64,000 nt of DNA from NCBI GenBank assembly GCA_030141605.1, contig JAQGDQ010000778.1:1-64000 (forward strand). The letters are read 5' to 3'. The notes beneath the pieces are model-generated. The model was not told the DNA's origin, did no database searches, and worked only from the letters and a program-made list of their open reading frames with translations. Every line of letters starts with the position of its first letter. Within the stretch, counting starts at the first letter, position 1. This stretch comes from Tubiluchus corallicola (Eukaryota > Priapulida > Priapulimorpha > Priapulimorphida > Tubiluchidae). This document shows positions 10,491 to 28,900 of this stretch, one piece after another. The position numbers and the translations under genes are program-made.

Positions 10491-11095
10491 GATAAAGATG
10501 ATGATTATAGATATTATCAGGCAACGGAGTCTTTTTACACTAGAGTGAACCGTATTCTTAGAAAGTTTCGTTATTGTTCACCTAATGTCAAAACTCATCT
10601 GTTTAACTCTTATTTTAACTTTTTCTACGGTAATGGCAACCTGGCGACATTTTTATAACTACAGTCTCGTCTCAACAAACTTAAAGTAGCTCACAATATT
10701 TGTAAATGCAGACTTTTCAACTACCTATATGATTATAGTTCTAGGACCATTTCAGTAGACCACGATGTTTTATATTTTGATGTAATACGTAGAAAAACTA
10801 CATACAGTTTATATAGTAGAATAATACAAAGTTCAAATCCTCTTATAAAAGCATTAAATAGCAGTGACGCATTTTTTACTTCAGACGTAAGAGACAGAAA
10901 ATATTATGTAGAAATAATGGGTGATGATTCAGGCTTGAAGCATCACATTTTGTATATGTATGTTTTGTACTGTTATTTTATTTATATATGTATTAATTTG
11001 TATATGTTGGGAGAGAGAGGTTATAATGGCTGCTTGTCTTGTAACTATTGTATCTTATGTATTCAATGAACTTAGTTCAAAATAAAGAGTTAAAT
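10491..11095 (+). pseudogene. Degraded LINE reverse transcriptase 3' end
   Basis: One frame reads YQATESFYTRVNRILRKF, RYCSPNVKTHLFNSY, then after a stop LNKLKVAHNICKCRL and SLYSRIIQSSNPLIKALN. This order (DD-x-RQ region, LLRKF, VK-LF-SY, LRVAYNN-like, RL-SSN-L) is the C-terminal end of a CR1/L2-like RT. An in-frame TAA after ATFL interrupts it. It ends near an AATAAA-like tail (about 11080), just before another CT tract. Confidence 0.75.
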
Positions 11096-11105
11096 CAAAA
11101 TCAAA

Positions 11106-11143
11106 TCTCTCTCTCTCTCTCTTGCTCTCTCTCTCTCTCTCTT

Positions 11144-11177
<34 letters not shown>
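11106..11177. repeat. (CT)n microsatellite
   Basis: CT tract directly following the LINE remnant; it may be its decayed tail. Confidence 0.9.
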
Positions 11178-11180
<3 letters not shown>

Positions 11181-11285
11181 GTTTTTGTCTTTAACCACCC
11201 CCATTGTTTTCTCCCTCACTCCATTCTATACATCTGCTCCATGTTAAACGTTTATTTTAAAAGTATCCTATTCTTATTTTGATAG

Positions 11286-13390
11286 ACAAGCAGTACCACA
11301 GGAAGAGCATCTTCGTCTGAAGAAACAATTTCGCGACCTGCAGAGGCGCCATCAAGAATTTCGCTCCATTCTCCTATCATCTGTTCCACTGAATGACACA
11401 TCCGTCACATTTCAACCGACTCCCATTGAAGCCAAAACTCCATGGTTTAGTTATGCGGAGCAGGTGAGGTTACCAAGTTACCAAAGATATTAAAGAAGTG
11501 AAGGCAGTGACATATTAGGGTTCTGCAGAATTAAGAAATGTGTATTTTTGAATACGGGAACCCAAATCTCTTTTTTTTGTTTTTTTTCTATACAGTATCA
11601 GAACCATACTATAACTGTGCCCTTAAAGGAAGAGAGTATAATTTTTATATACTACCCCATTTTCAAGTCCAATAAAAGTCTACATTTTAACACAACTAAT
11701 ACTGCAAAAGCATTTAATTAAATAATACATTAAAAACCTAATTGACCACGGGCGAGTCTAACTATTGATGACATCACAAACTACCAATTTTCAACAGCAA
11801 AAATGTTCCACGAGCGTCTTGCATGTGTTTGTGAAAGAGAAAATTGAAGTACAGTGCTACTGTAAGATACTCAATGCATTGTCCCAAAACTAGGGAAATT
11901 TTAAGATAAAAATTCAAATTTTAAATTTACCCTACAAACTTATAATTAATAAAAATAAGATCAAGAAATCGTGAGCTTCACGACAGGAAGCCTTTTTTCA
12001 ACTTCCTGTGTCAGTTCAAGCATGAATTTACAGTAAGTGAGAACTATGTTTGCAACAGAAAGTTTGCTTTCTTAATGAATTTTCAAGATTAAGATCTAAC
12101 TTCAGGCACTATGACTGACTATTTTTCAGGAACAGCAACACTTACAAGAATTAGAAGTCCTGCAAAGGCGGCTAGATGTTGTTGAGCAAAGGCAAGATAA
12201 ACAGGTAAAGTGCGTTAGAATCATTCCATAAGTTGCCATGATATAATATGTAAAATTTACTACTATCACCTCTATTTATTAACAACATGTTTAACAGCAA
12301 GGGGCAGTTTTTTAAGTGCTAAATTACCACTTTTACCCATTTTCCAAAATCGACACCATTAAGAACTGCTCAGACATTGTCATACATTTACCAGACGGTT
12401 TAGTCTAGTGGTAATGCATCTGCTTTCCGTCTGGGAGGTCGTGAGTTCGAACCAAAGACTTTAAAAATGGTACCTGCTGTTACCCTGCCTGACGAGTGGT
12501 ATTTAGGGTAAAAGTGGGGTAAAAATAGTCTCTGTTGTGTAGGTGTAGGTTGTTATTTACAGTCTGCGATAATAGCTCTTTGAGCTAATGTTAATTGTTG
12601 ACCCAAAAGCCGACTTTAAATAAAGATTATTATTATTATTATCACACTGTCAATAATGATGAGATTGTGTAGATAATTATGCTACTTAAAGGGAAATCAG
12701 TATTCATATGATCAATAATGAATTCATATTTTTGTGGTCTATTTTTTACTCATTGCTAACCAAACATAGCAATTATATGAAGAACTATAATAATTTTGCT
12801 ACTTTCACAATTTTCCTGTTATAGTGAATTCTTACAAGTCTTGACAAATTAAGCAAAAGCGATGTCTGAATTAACAATCTAACATTTAAGAATGACATGA
12901 AGTGATTATTTGGACTGTGTGGTGCCATGTTGGACGTTCATAATCTTCATGCATGTCGTGTATTTGAAAAAAGAAATACTGATGCCAATGTGACAACTTG
13001 AAACTTTAGATGAGGTTGCATATTGCATAATATTAATATAATATTAATGCACGGTACAAAGTTTAAGTACCCTCTCGAAAGGCCAAAAATAAAAATAATA
13101 ATAAGGCCAATGATAAAAAATTATTTTTCCTTAGTCCCTCTTCTTAAATTCTGAAAATCTAGTCCAGGCAAACGGACCTGTTTTCCAAGAATTGTAAAAA
13201 TCAGGGAACTATTATGTGGCTTATTAGTCTAGCTCCTGCTTTAGTATGCAAATGTTTTTTACAGGCTCAAGAACTGCGAGCAACACCAGTCCTACTCCCA
13301 ATGACTAGTATTAGTAGAGTAACGGTGGATACCAACATTCCGTCAGATGAGAAAGACCTTGCATATGTGGGAGAAGGCGACAGCTCCTGA
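11286..13390 (+). CDS. Coiled-coil protein, last three exons (5' part not found)
   Basis: Exons 11286-11463, 12130-12204 and 13265-13390 each have AG before and, for the first two, GT after (CAG|GTGAGG, CAG|GTAAAG). They join in phase. The first starts with one base completing a codon from an exon I could not find. Joined they encode about 126 residues: LRLKKQFRDLQRRHQEFRSI, then a Pro/Thr-rich linker with KTPWFSYAEQ, a Gln/Leu/Glu heptad-like helix (QHLQELEVLQRRLDVVEQRQ), and an acidic end with TGA at 13388-13390. AATAAA at 13505-13510 is a likely poly(A) signal. The helix pattern recalls C-termini of centrosomal coiled-coil proteins such as CEP83, but I cannot identify it firmly. Confidence 0.65.
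12393..12641 (+). mobile_element. tRNA-derived SINE
   Basis: The head has Pol III box A (TAGTCTAGTGG) and box B (GAGTTCGAACC) with tRNA-like spacing. A tRNA-unrelated body follows, then a 3' end TTTAAATAAAG(ATT)n. It lies in the second intron of the coiled-coil gene. Simple-repeat ATT tails are typical of SINEs using CR1/L2-type LINE machinery. Confidence 0.75.
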
Positions 13391-15145
13391 CGCATCTTAC
13401 GAGCGCACTGAGTTTTTTTACTATAATTTATTTCCTCTTTTATACGATAGTCATTTACTTTTTATACACACATATTTTTACTTTAATTGGTTGTAACTCT
13501 GCTGAATAAAAAGTGACATTACAGAGATTGACTTTTTACTAAGAAAATGAAAAATAATAAATTACTAAAGTTCCAAAAATGTTTGTCTTCGTTAGAACCG
13601 TTTCTGTAGTTAGACGATTTATGCTAATGTTTTCATTTTTACTACATCACGCATTATCACACCAACGTGATCAGAGGTGAGATTACAGAAGTGGTGATTA
13701 CCTGGATGCAAAATGACAGGTTGACCTTGCTTGAAAACATCTTCCAATTTTATTTTTGTAAAACTGGTTGTTTGGATATGTGAAGGGATGCCCACCGTTG
13801 CTGACCAGTCATGGAAAACAATGGGAACTTCAGCCAACTGCTGTTAGAAGTTTCAAAAATATTAAATTTCTGATGCCAATTTGTGTTTATTGCGTGAATC
13901 TGACTCCTGGAAGCTTTGATTGTTCTCAGTAATGTCCGTGCTTGAGTTAACGTTGAAAAGCTAAAATTCATACATTGTTTCAGATTCAGGATTGCACAAA
14001 ATCAATAAAATGCAAATATTTTATATATTTTATAACAATTCTGCAAAGCATTACATAAAACAAGCATTACAGTACTTATCAAAATAAATCATAAAAAGTC
14101 AGAAAAGCAAGACTGGCGTTACATGGACAAATCAAAATGTATATCACAACAAGTTTGATATCGACATAAGCTTAAAAAGCAATGCAATACCAGTGCATTG
14201 CCATCAATACTTAACAAGCAAATTAAGGCTTTCATGCTGCCGTAATCTCGAGAAAATAACTCACAATAATGATCACAAACTCTCCAGCTGGTTTTCTTTA
14301 GAGCTAGCAATAATAACACACTATATGCGTTGAAAGCGATACTCATAGTTTAATTCTGTTTACTTATATTTAATCTATCAATTGACTCTATAGGTAGAGT
14401 TTATTAATTCCTGTTGGTTGTTTAAGACAACTAGAGCAACTGAGACATTTTAATGGGTATGATTTAATGAGAAAGCTATTTTATGGTGACATGAAAATCA
14501 GTGTTTGGTTACAGTAGTTCTGTCCAGTTTGAAAATGCTTTTTGCAAGCTTTGTACAGAAATTCCATAAACATACCAATGCTGGTCTCATGGTTTTTTTA
14601 ATCGTAATTCATGCCAAATCAGAAGGATCCTTCTCTGTCAAAGACTACAAATAGTGAATTATAATTTTCCCTATTTTCATACTACATAAAAGCTTCTGAG
14701 CTAAAATATACAGCTATGAGTCTTGGTTGGTATAGACTGGAACCCTAACTAACTTGAATGGATTTACTGAGCTCTAGTAATCAAAACTGTAACACACTAC
14801 AATCCTAATCACATGCATAATAGCAGCAAATGCAAATGTCGGAAAAAAACTTAATAAGCAAACTGTATTCTTCATTCCGCAAAGTTGTGACCAACTCTGA
14901 CCACCACAGCTACTTGTGGAGTCAAAAATTTTATTCTGGCCAGTGTCATCTAGCAACAACTTTATTACTGGCTGTTGTTGAATGAACTAGTTTTTCTGGT
15001 GTTGATATTTGTCCGACTAAACACTGCCTTATGAAGTTTGTTGTACATTTTTACTGACTTTCTTGAAAATATTGCCAAAATTTGATAAAGGTCAGTTGAA
15101 CATGGTCAGCATATCGTGGCATAATAAATATTCCATTTTTGTTAG
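13391..15145. other. Intergenic, convergent 3' flanks
   Basis: Between the stops of the coiled-coil gene (+) and RCBTB1 (-). It holds the poly(A) signal at 13505 for the former and TTTATT at 14960 (AATAAA on the minus strand) as a candidate for the latter. The short frames here show no recognisable domain. Confidence 0.5.
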
Positions 15146-20450
<5,305 letters not shown>

Positions 20451-20454
20451 TTAA

Positions 20455-21115
20455 AGGACAAGAAAAGGGGCACCTGAAGTAGGTTTCAGAAAAATCGCCT
20501 TAAAAAATTATACTACTTTACATCAATTTTATGCACATCGTATTCGTGTTGAAAGGAATTTTCGTTTGTTTTCATTTTAAATCTCCTGCAATACTGTTCC
20601 GACGGCGCCATTACATGACGTCGCTAAAACACGTAAATCGGGGGAAGAAAAGGCAATGTTAAATTACGACCTAAAAAACTTTTCGTGCGAACTATATTAC
20701 TTAGCATTTCATTTACCTGCTGGAAAAGCTTATATAACTAGACTAATAATTTAAAATGTTTGTGCCAGTTGGTAAAATGTCGCTGACGCACCAGAGTGTG
20801 CCACTCACTAACCAAAAACGTATTTTTAATCTTATTGACAAGATACATTAATTTTAAATTTTATTTAGTTAGCAACATGTATGCTACGAATGTTCTGATT
20901 ATTTTTTCAAATTTTACTCAATGTTATAAAAACTTGTTTCAAACGACTACCACTAAAATGGCTGCACCTAACGGTCATCGTGGGAGTTTAAATTTACACG
21001 TTATACAACATGACGGCCGATGCAAGCCATGCATACGAAAAGGTAGTATGTAAGTAGTATAAAATTTCGAGACGAATTTTTTAAGCTTTATGTAAGTGGA
21101 GGGTTTTCTTGTGCT
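20455..21115. mobile_element. TTAA-type non-autonomous transposon, copy 1
   Basis: About 660 bp, beginning AGGACAAGAAAAGGGG and ending CCCTCC-like sequence then TTTTCTTGTGCT. The ends form ~12-bp inverted repeats (AGGACAAGAAAA and AGCACAAGAAAA). Two other copies at 53827-54488 and 63164-63807 share the whole length. Left flank TTAA, right flank TTAC. Confidence 0.85.
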
Positions 21116-21221
21116 TTACATAAAAAATGTACTGAGCAAAGTTATCAAACTTAGTATATGAATATCTAAGCTCAGTAACATTTTAACATTGTCAACAAGA
21201 ACACACCAACACAGTTCCTTA

Positions 21222-22954
21222 TCAATCTTGCAAAAAATCCCAACTTTGTTGATTCTGTTCATCTACTATTTCACTGTCTATACGAAAAGTGCTAATCAAT
21301 TGCGTTACGTGATTTTTTACCACTTCGTTGTCTTTTAACAACTTAATAGTTTGTTTGGAAGAAGTGGTAAAGAATTCATTCGATGTGATACTATTTGTGT
21401 TGCTTTGGCAAGACACAGCTGTCTCATTGTTTATTGTGCCAGTTGCACTGCTCACCGTCGACACAGTGGACGCACTAGCAACGCTACTTTCATGGGCTTT
21501 CTGTACAAGTGTTGCTGCGTCAGGCTCTGCTGCCACTCTTTCTTCACTTTTCTTAGCAGCCTGACATTTGTCCCAGAACAAGCCCCAGATGTCTTGCTGT
21601 CTTTCTCTCTGGTACTCGTCTATTTTAACCATCACTTTCTCAATTCCAGTAGCTGCCGCCTCGAGCTTAGACTTGTTGTTGATCATGGCGTTTCTACAGG
21701 CGACCATATTTATCAATTGCTGATGAATCTTTGAGGAGCCTTCCTGCCAGTTATTTATGCAACATGTCAAGGAACGCACAATATCATTGCTTGGCACCAT
21801 GCGAGTGCCACGCTCTTCTTTTGGAATGTTGCGTAGAGCATGAAACAAGGTGGATGCACTGTCCTTGCATCCTTTTGCGCAATCGATGATAACTTGGTGT
21901 TCAGCAACAACATGTTGAAAACTTTTGCACTCTTTTCTTAGCCTGTCTACATCATTACGAACCTGCTTTAGGCTGTTCGTTTGTTCTTCTAATTGGTTCA
22001 ACTCGATGCGCCTACATTCCCATTTCTCAGAAAGACCAGCTAATACGCTATCACCGTGTTCTCGCGCTTGGGATACGTCTACGGCGGCGATGCTCAGAAA
22101 AAAGTCTAACTTTGCTTTGAGCATGCGCTGCCTGTCCAAAACGTCATTAAACAGCTGAAAGAAACTTGCACTAAACGCAGTAATGCCTTGTGTGACGGCA
22201 TTCTCTCCCTTGACTAGTGACGCCAGATTTTCAAATTTTTCTTCACAAAATATGATACTATTAGCCCAGTAGCGTTTCGCTTCACTGTACTTAATTATGG
22301 ACCTTGCATTGTTCATCAGCCGCTTGACAGTATCTGGAATGTGCACACTGGAAGGCAAGCGATAATCTACAATGTTTGATGATATTAAGTACAGAATTTG
22401 TTCGTTGTCAAGTGTACTACAAACAGGTGAAACCAGCTGATTTTCGGCAAGTACATTTCCTGTCATATCAATTAGCACCTGCTTACTACACTCAATTCCA
22501 CAATCTTGCGCAAGAAAGTTGCACACGTGGGACAGAGTCATGTCACCTTCCACAAAATATTCGTGTACTTTATTAGTAGTCAAGTTGTGAACGCGCACTA
22601 TGTTTTGCGCAATAATGTTATCTAACGCCTGATAACATGTTGGCCGATGAGTTGTGCCAATGCTGGAACAACCTCGTCGCGCAGGATTCAGATCAAGCAT
22701 TAGCTGAAACCACATCTCAAACATCTCAATTAATTTTTTAGGCAGGTGATTTAGAAAAACAATCTTTTCAGCCATTACAATCTCCCCATTTTGGCTTTTA
22801 TACGCGCAAATATGCTTTTGAGTCTTTTTGGTTATCTCTGAATGCCACTGAACCAATGGAAGAGCTGGCAAAAATGGTCGCTGGCCAGTGATGACTTCAA
22901 AAATTGTCAGACCAAGACTCCAGTAGTCAACACTGTTAGTGTAGGGTTTCTGGC
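21222..22954 (-). CDS. CHUK/IKBKB: IKK last coding exon (kinase C-lobe end, ULD, SDD, NBD-like end)
   Basis: 1733-nt exon. Acceptor TTTTTTAACAG|GCC at 22954; the first codon is split with exon 4 (G|GC). It encodes residues 196-772 from [15 protein letters not shown] to the stop. It is the only long exon of the gene; the four upstream exons are 108-190 nt. Confidence 0.92.
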
Positions 22955-25900
22955 CTGTTAAAAAATAGAAATTAGCAGCTTAATTACAGATAATACTAAC
23001 AGCCTCGAGTTCTCTAATTACAAGAGAGAAGCAATTAATCTGTCAAGTGCAAATGGTACAAACTTGTCAATTTTATACATGACATCAGGTTATAAATCAA
23101 TTCATTCATGCAGAGGGATATCGACATAGCAAAATCGTCCACAAGTCGGCAGATAAGCTTTTCAAGATATTCGAATACCCTGAATCTCCATTTCATGAGG
23201 ATCATTTTGTTACCAAGCTCATTGCTCTACGTTATTTCTAAGCTGAAATAATTCACTTTGAAGTTGAGGTGCAGGGTATGCACTGAAAAACATGACCTTG
23301 AGAAAATCGCTGTTAAAATTAGCCATTGTTTTTGTCATATTTCTACAAAACACTTAGCAACTGCACAAATGTTGGTTGGTACGGACTTTGCAAGAGCACA
23401 TTGAAGTTACGTTTGAATCCAGTAGATGGCTGTTCCTGACGAAGATCTGGGCTTGGCAGGAGAAAAAACCCAAAGCAAAATGACTGCTTCCATGAGCTAT
23501 AATCAGAGGTTAAAAATATGAGTTTTTTACAATTGGCGTACTGGTTTCTAGCCAGAAAAGTGGGTAAAGGTTAAAAAAATTAGATTTTTGTTATTTTTTT
23601 GAATATTTCCTGAGTAGGCAATTTGGTGCTAGAATATATTTTTAGCATTTGTTTTTATAAAAAACAAAAAATTGACATTTGACCAAATTTGTGGTGCATT
23701 CTACTTTGAAGCAGCATCATAGCACGGTTTTAACTATGCCAAATTGTGGACGGTTTTGGTTTGCTAGCACACATATATGATCATTTGTATAACATTTGGC
23801 TACTAGCTATTACAGGCTAGCTAAGCATGGCTGCCAGTCAGACGTGCAAATCAACAATTGTTTGAGTGGATTACCTTAACAAACAAGATTTTTACACAAT
23901 TCTGCAAGCTGGAATCCAGCAGTCAATGGCAGTGCACTAAATCTCTCAATAAAGATTATCATGGCAAAACTGGATATGAATAATCCTCTCTCAACAGGAA
24001 AATACATACACACAACTGATCCTCCCAAACCATACCATATCTATCACACACTCTCTAATTTACGACATTTTACAAAAATCTAAACAATCACAACTTCGTA
24101 GAGAAACAAACAAATAACAACATGCAAACAAGTTTTTGGTGTGGATAATAAGTTTTTATACCTGCTAATAGTTCAGGGGCAAGATAATGCAATGTTCCCA
24201 CAAATGAATTACATAAGCTGCCACCGTCAAGCCTTTTTGCATATCCAAGATCAATCAGCTTGTATGTAATGTTATCACTTTCTGTCGACTAAAAAAATGA
24301 AACTTATCACTAAAAATATTAAAAGTTCACAAATTACTTGTTATTTGTATTGGCAACATGACAACGACAAACCTGATATAAAAGCCTGTTGAATAATTTG
24401 TTAATCAGAGTAAAAATTTCAATGTAATTTAAGATTTACTATTCTGCTCTAAAGATATTACAGATTATTAAGAAAATATCAAAAAAATGTTGTGCATTCG
24501 GACGTCTATAGGAGTAAGTAAGCAAAAAAAAATTTTTTTAGGAGCAACGAACAGCAGCATAACTGAATCTTCGCTACTTTCTACAGTCGGGCTACAGATG
24601 TAGAACTTTAAAGCTTAATCATTGTCAACCTTTTTTATCAAACGATTTTAGGATTCTGGAAAACCCGTATAAATGCACATCTCATTTGCATATCTTGCCT
24701 GGACCAATTACCTTGTTTTTACTCATCCTGAAGCTTATTGAAGCCACAATTTCCCTTGGCAATTTTCGATTTTTCAATTACAAAAACACAAAGAAAGTCC
24801 TCCCAATGGATTATAAAGCAGAGGGATTCAGAAGCCAAATATGCTGCTGGGAAGACTTGAATCATTTTGTTTTCTGCCATAGTTTCAAGCAGTTGTAGAT
24901 GACAATAATCACAGTTATCAAATGCCACCCAAGCGTATTAATATGATCACACATTTTAAACTTCAGTACATTTGAAATATATCAACTGGGGTCGAGCCTA
25001 AAGCTGCCATAAAGCAGCATTTTTGTGTTAGCTGTTAGCACATGACAGCCCTTATAGTTGTGTATGGTGGCATCTCATTTGATCTAGAATTCTATACTGT
25101 TTACAGTAGCAGAGAATATTCAGTTCCAGTTTAAAGTTCTTCCTCTGATTCAAATTTCTCCTCTAGACAAGTTTTGATAACTTAGAACAAATGTAGTTTA
25201 TTTGACTTTTTAACATTCTAAACTTGAAGTCCGTCTTACATGTGAAGAGCAACTTAGATGTCTAAAATAAATTTCTCATAACCTTTTTGGACTCCATCAG
25301 TTGAGAAACTCAGCAAGAGTGACTCCTAGGTGATACCGCATTAAGTTTATTTCATTATGGTCACCATTGTTCTGCATCTGTCTAGCGTTCGCTCCCACTA
25401 GGGGAGAACATGTATCAGTTGTAAAACTGTCTGTTGCAAAACTAGCATATGTTACATCTTCAATAAATTATGTTTAACCATTTCAGTCCCAAATTATTTT
25501 TTTAATAAGAAAAAATTTTTTGCTTGGTACTTTTGTTCAGTGTGTCCATCTTGTTTACACATAAAAATTATTTTTTCTACCTGTGCCCGCGTGCTAAATA
25601 TGGCCTGTATACCATTTTGCTTCATTTTGCAATTGCTGATAATTTGTTTAAAGTATTTAAGACATTTAGTATGCATGCTATGCTGATCTGTACAAAGTCG
25701 TCTCTAAAGTACTGTACCTTGCACAGTTTTTTTATGCTATTTAGATTTTCTAGTTTGCCATTTTATCACCATTTTTAGTTTATTGTTATTGACATAAATC
25801 AAAATAACTATTAACAGATCAAATAACTGTCAGTTTTAAAATTTTATTAATTTTAAAGAAAGAAAATATTGTCGTATCCCACGGGATACAACGGGTATGA

Positions 25901-28900
25901 AAGGGTAAAACCAAGTTTATTTCGTTCAGGCATCATTCATGTGCAGAATTATCATCACTTGCTTTAGCAATTATTGAACCCAGTACCTGTAGTACAATGT
26001 TTTCTGGCTTCAAGTCTCTATGCACAATTCTTTTTTGATGAAGATACTCCACAGCAGCAGATGTGTGTGCAGCAATTCTCAGCACTTGACGTCGTCTCAG
26101 TCCATAGCAATTCTCTGGCTGATTTAAAACTTTTCTGAGGTCGCCACCTGAAATTATAATTAGAAAAATGATAAAACTTTGAAAATACATGTTAAATTTT
26201 ACCAGAAAAGAAACAAAGCAATAGAAAAAAAAATTACGAAAAGAAAATTTCTTGTTGACAAACCACTGTAGCATTAAGACTTTTCATTTTCAGTTAGCTC
26301 TGTGTGTTCCTTGTTGTTATTGTTTAAAGGAAAACTCAATCTTAAACTGTCGGCCAAAACAATCTACTCTTGACAATATTGAAAGGAAACACTATTTTTT
26401 AAGAATGATTTGTGCGAAAGAATCATCACTACACAAACGCAATTTTGCGTTCGCGACACTTCTTGTTTGTTACATGCATTTTATGATTTACTAATTAGAT
26501 GGGCACTAGCACATGCAATTTGGAAACGCATTGCACAAAAAACAGGTTCTGTATCTCTCAGTTCAGATGTGTTCACATGTGACTTACTGCACACATTTGA
26601 CATTTCATGCATGACCACAGCGGTAAATTTGAAAATTGAATTTTTATCTTAAAACTTGACGAGTTTTAGTACCATATGCTGAATCTTTTACAGTAGCACT
26701 GTGCTTCAATCTTCGCTTCACAAACACGTGCAACATGCTGATGGAATATTTTTGGTGTTGAAAATTATGTTTGTTTGTGATGTCATCAATAGTTGGGCTC
26801 GCACGCCATTAATCAAGTTTTTAATCTATTATTTAACTATCAGAAACACTTTTCCAGTATTACTGGTGTTACGTATGTATGTATGTATCTATGAAAAATC
26901 ATCTTGTCCTTCTCTAAACAACAATAAAGCAAGTAAAAATAGAATGAAAACAATGTCACTTCGACTAGTTTTAGGAAAGTCATTTGTGAAAACTAAAAAT
27001 TTGCAGCATTCTGCGGGCAAAAAAATAAAAATTTGTAGCATTCTGTGTGCAAAAAATAAAAATTTGTAGCATTCTGCGGGCAAGAAATAAAAATTTGTAG
27101 CATTCTGTGTGCAAAAAAAATAAAAATTTGCAGCATTCTGTGTGCAAAAAATAAAAATTTGTAGCATTCTGCGGGCAAGAAATAAAAATTTGTAGCATTC
27201 TGTGTGCAAAAAATAAAAATTTGTAGCATTCTGTGTGCAAAAAATAAAAATTTGTAGCATTCTGCGGGCAAGAAATAAAAATTTGTAGCATTGTGTGCAA
27301 AAAATAAAAATTTGCAGCATTCTGTGTGCAAAAAATAAAAATTTGCAGCATTTTGTGTGCAAAAAATAAAAATTTGTAGCATTCTGTGTGCAAAAAAAAT
27401 AAAAATTTGCAGCATTCTGTGTGCAAAAAATAAAAATTTGTAGCATTCTGTGTGCAAAAAAATTAAAATTTGCAGATCATTGAATTGGATAATGTCATGG
27501 AATAGTTGCTAATAATCCTGTGCAATAATTATTTCATTTCTTAACTGCAGGCAAAAGATCTTGCAAATTTGGGAAACACACAACGCACAGAAAATTCTGT
27601 TTAAAAAAGCACAGCAGAATTAACAAACAAAATGCTAATCATAAGCAATTTTCACACTTATTTAATGTGCCATATCCAAGTTATGCTAAAGAAAAGAATA
27701 CTGAGTGCTAACAGTACTCGCTTGGCTACGATAATTAAGCAGAACCAAACCTCGTCATAAAATGGATGGGTAACCAGTTGGATAACAGTTTCTGGGCAAT
27801 TTTACCTGCCATACCTGGTTGGCTATTTCATTCATTGAACGTGAGTACACACAGGCATCTAAACACATCCATATGCTAAGACACTTAGGCTGGTTCAATG
27901 CCTCATATCATATTATCCTAAATAAAGCCCTTACAATTGACAGCTGCTGCATTCAGCAACTGTAAATTACAAGAAGGCAGCCGTACACCATAGAGTAACA
28001 TAATCAATCTAAGCATGCTCGAGTGTTTCTTGAAACGCACAAATTGCTCCGAAGTGAGATACTACTAACCAAAGCAGAACTCCATAGCCATAGTAGGAAG
28101 TCTTGCAGTCATTGCCTGTAGCGGGTCAGGAAGTGCCACAGCTTTGACGATGTTGGGATGGTTAAGTCGATTCATTATGTGCACTTCAAGCGACCACCTC
28201 TTGTGAATCTTATCTGTCACATCTGCATCACACAGTCTGCACTGCTTCAACGCTAATTGCTAAAAAGTAAATAAAATGCTAAATGACACCAGATGTCAGA
28301 ATCAGTTGGTGCATTTATGAAAAAACTCAAGTTCAAAACCTGTATTAAATATTCAGATTTCAGACTCAGATAAAATTATTTATCTCCTCTAATTGCAGAT
28401 AAATAGATGTTAACATAGCGCAACCTATTATCTTTCTTCTTACTATTTCCACTAACACATCCTTCTATCCATCCTGTGTGATCTAACCTTTCTCCCAGTT
28501 CTTTTTTTCTTGTTCACTCATCCATTCTTTTTTTATCGGGTTCACATGACAGTGGGCTTATACAAGCCTTTGCTTCTCTAGCCCACTGCAGTACAATTAT
28601 TCTCTTATGATAACGATAGTGTATGAAACATAAGAATTTAATACAGTAGATGTAATAATTTTGATGTCACTGTGTGCTTAATGTCATTATATTGTACTGA
28701 ATGTGATAATAATAATAAAACAATAAAAAATAAATAAATAATTACACACAATAACACGATGTGCAATAAACAAAATGAGTTGTTACTAGTTTAGAGAAAG
28801 GGTCGAAGAAATAATGAATATGTATGTATTAGATCAAGACAGATTATTTATAGATCATGTTTAAAATATGCATTTCTAAACAATTAGGCTTTACATCTTA

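Noticed and set aside
10215-10548. Arg/Glu- and Ser/Leu-rich frames
   Set aside because: Translation of a CT microsatellite.
13619-14346. Minus-strand frames of 72-75 codons between the coiled-coil gene and RCBTB1
   Set aside because: No similarity, no splice or promoter support; chance frames.
20796-21053. Frames recurring at 20796, 54251 and 63468 (MAAPNGHRGSLNLHV)
   Set aside because: They belong to the three copies of a non-autonomous TTAA-type element; short and divergent, no known domain.
26889-27457. Three overlapping minus-strand frames of 148-185 codons
   Set aside because: They are the 31-bp minisatellite read in its three frames, inside an IKK intron; no codon constraint.
27714-27800. 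Second 5S-like segment (TTAAGCAGAACC ... GGATGGGTAACC)
   Set aside because: Only scattered matches to 5S promoter boxes; too degenerate to call.
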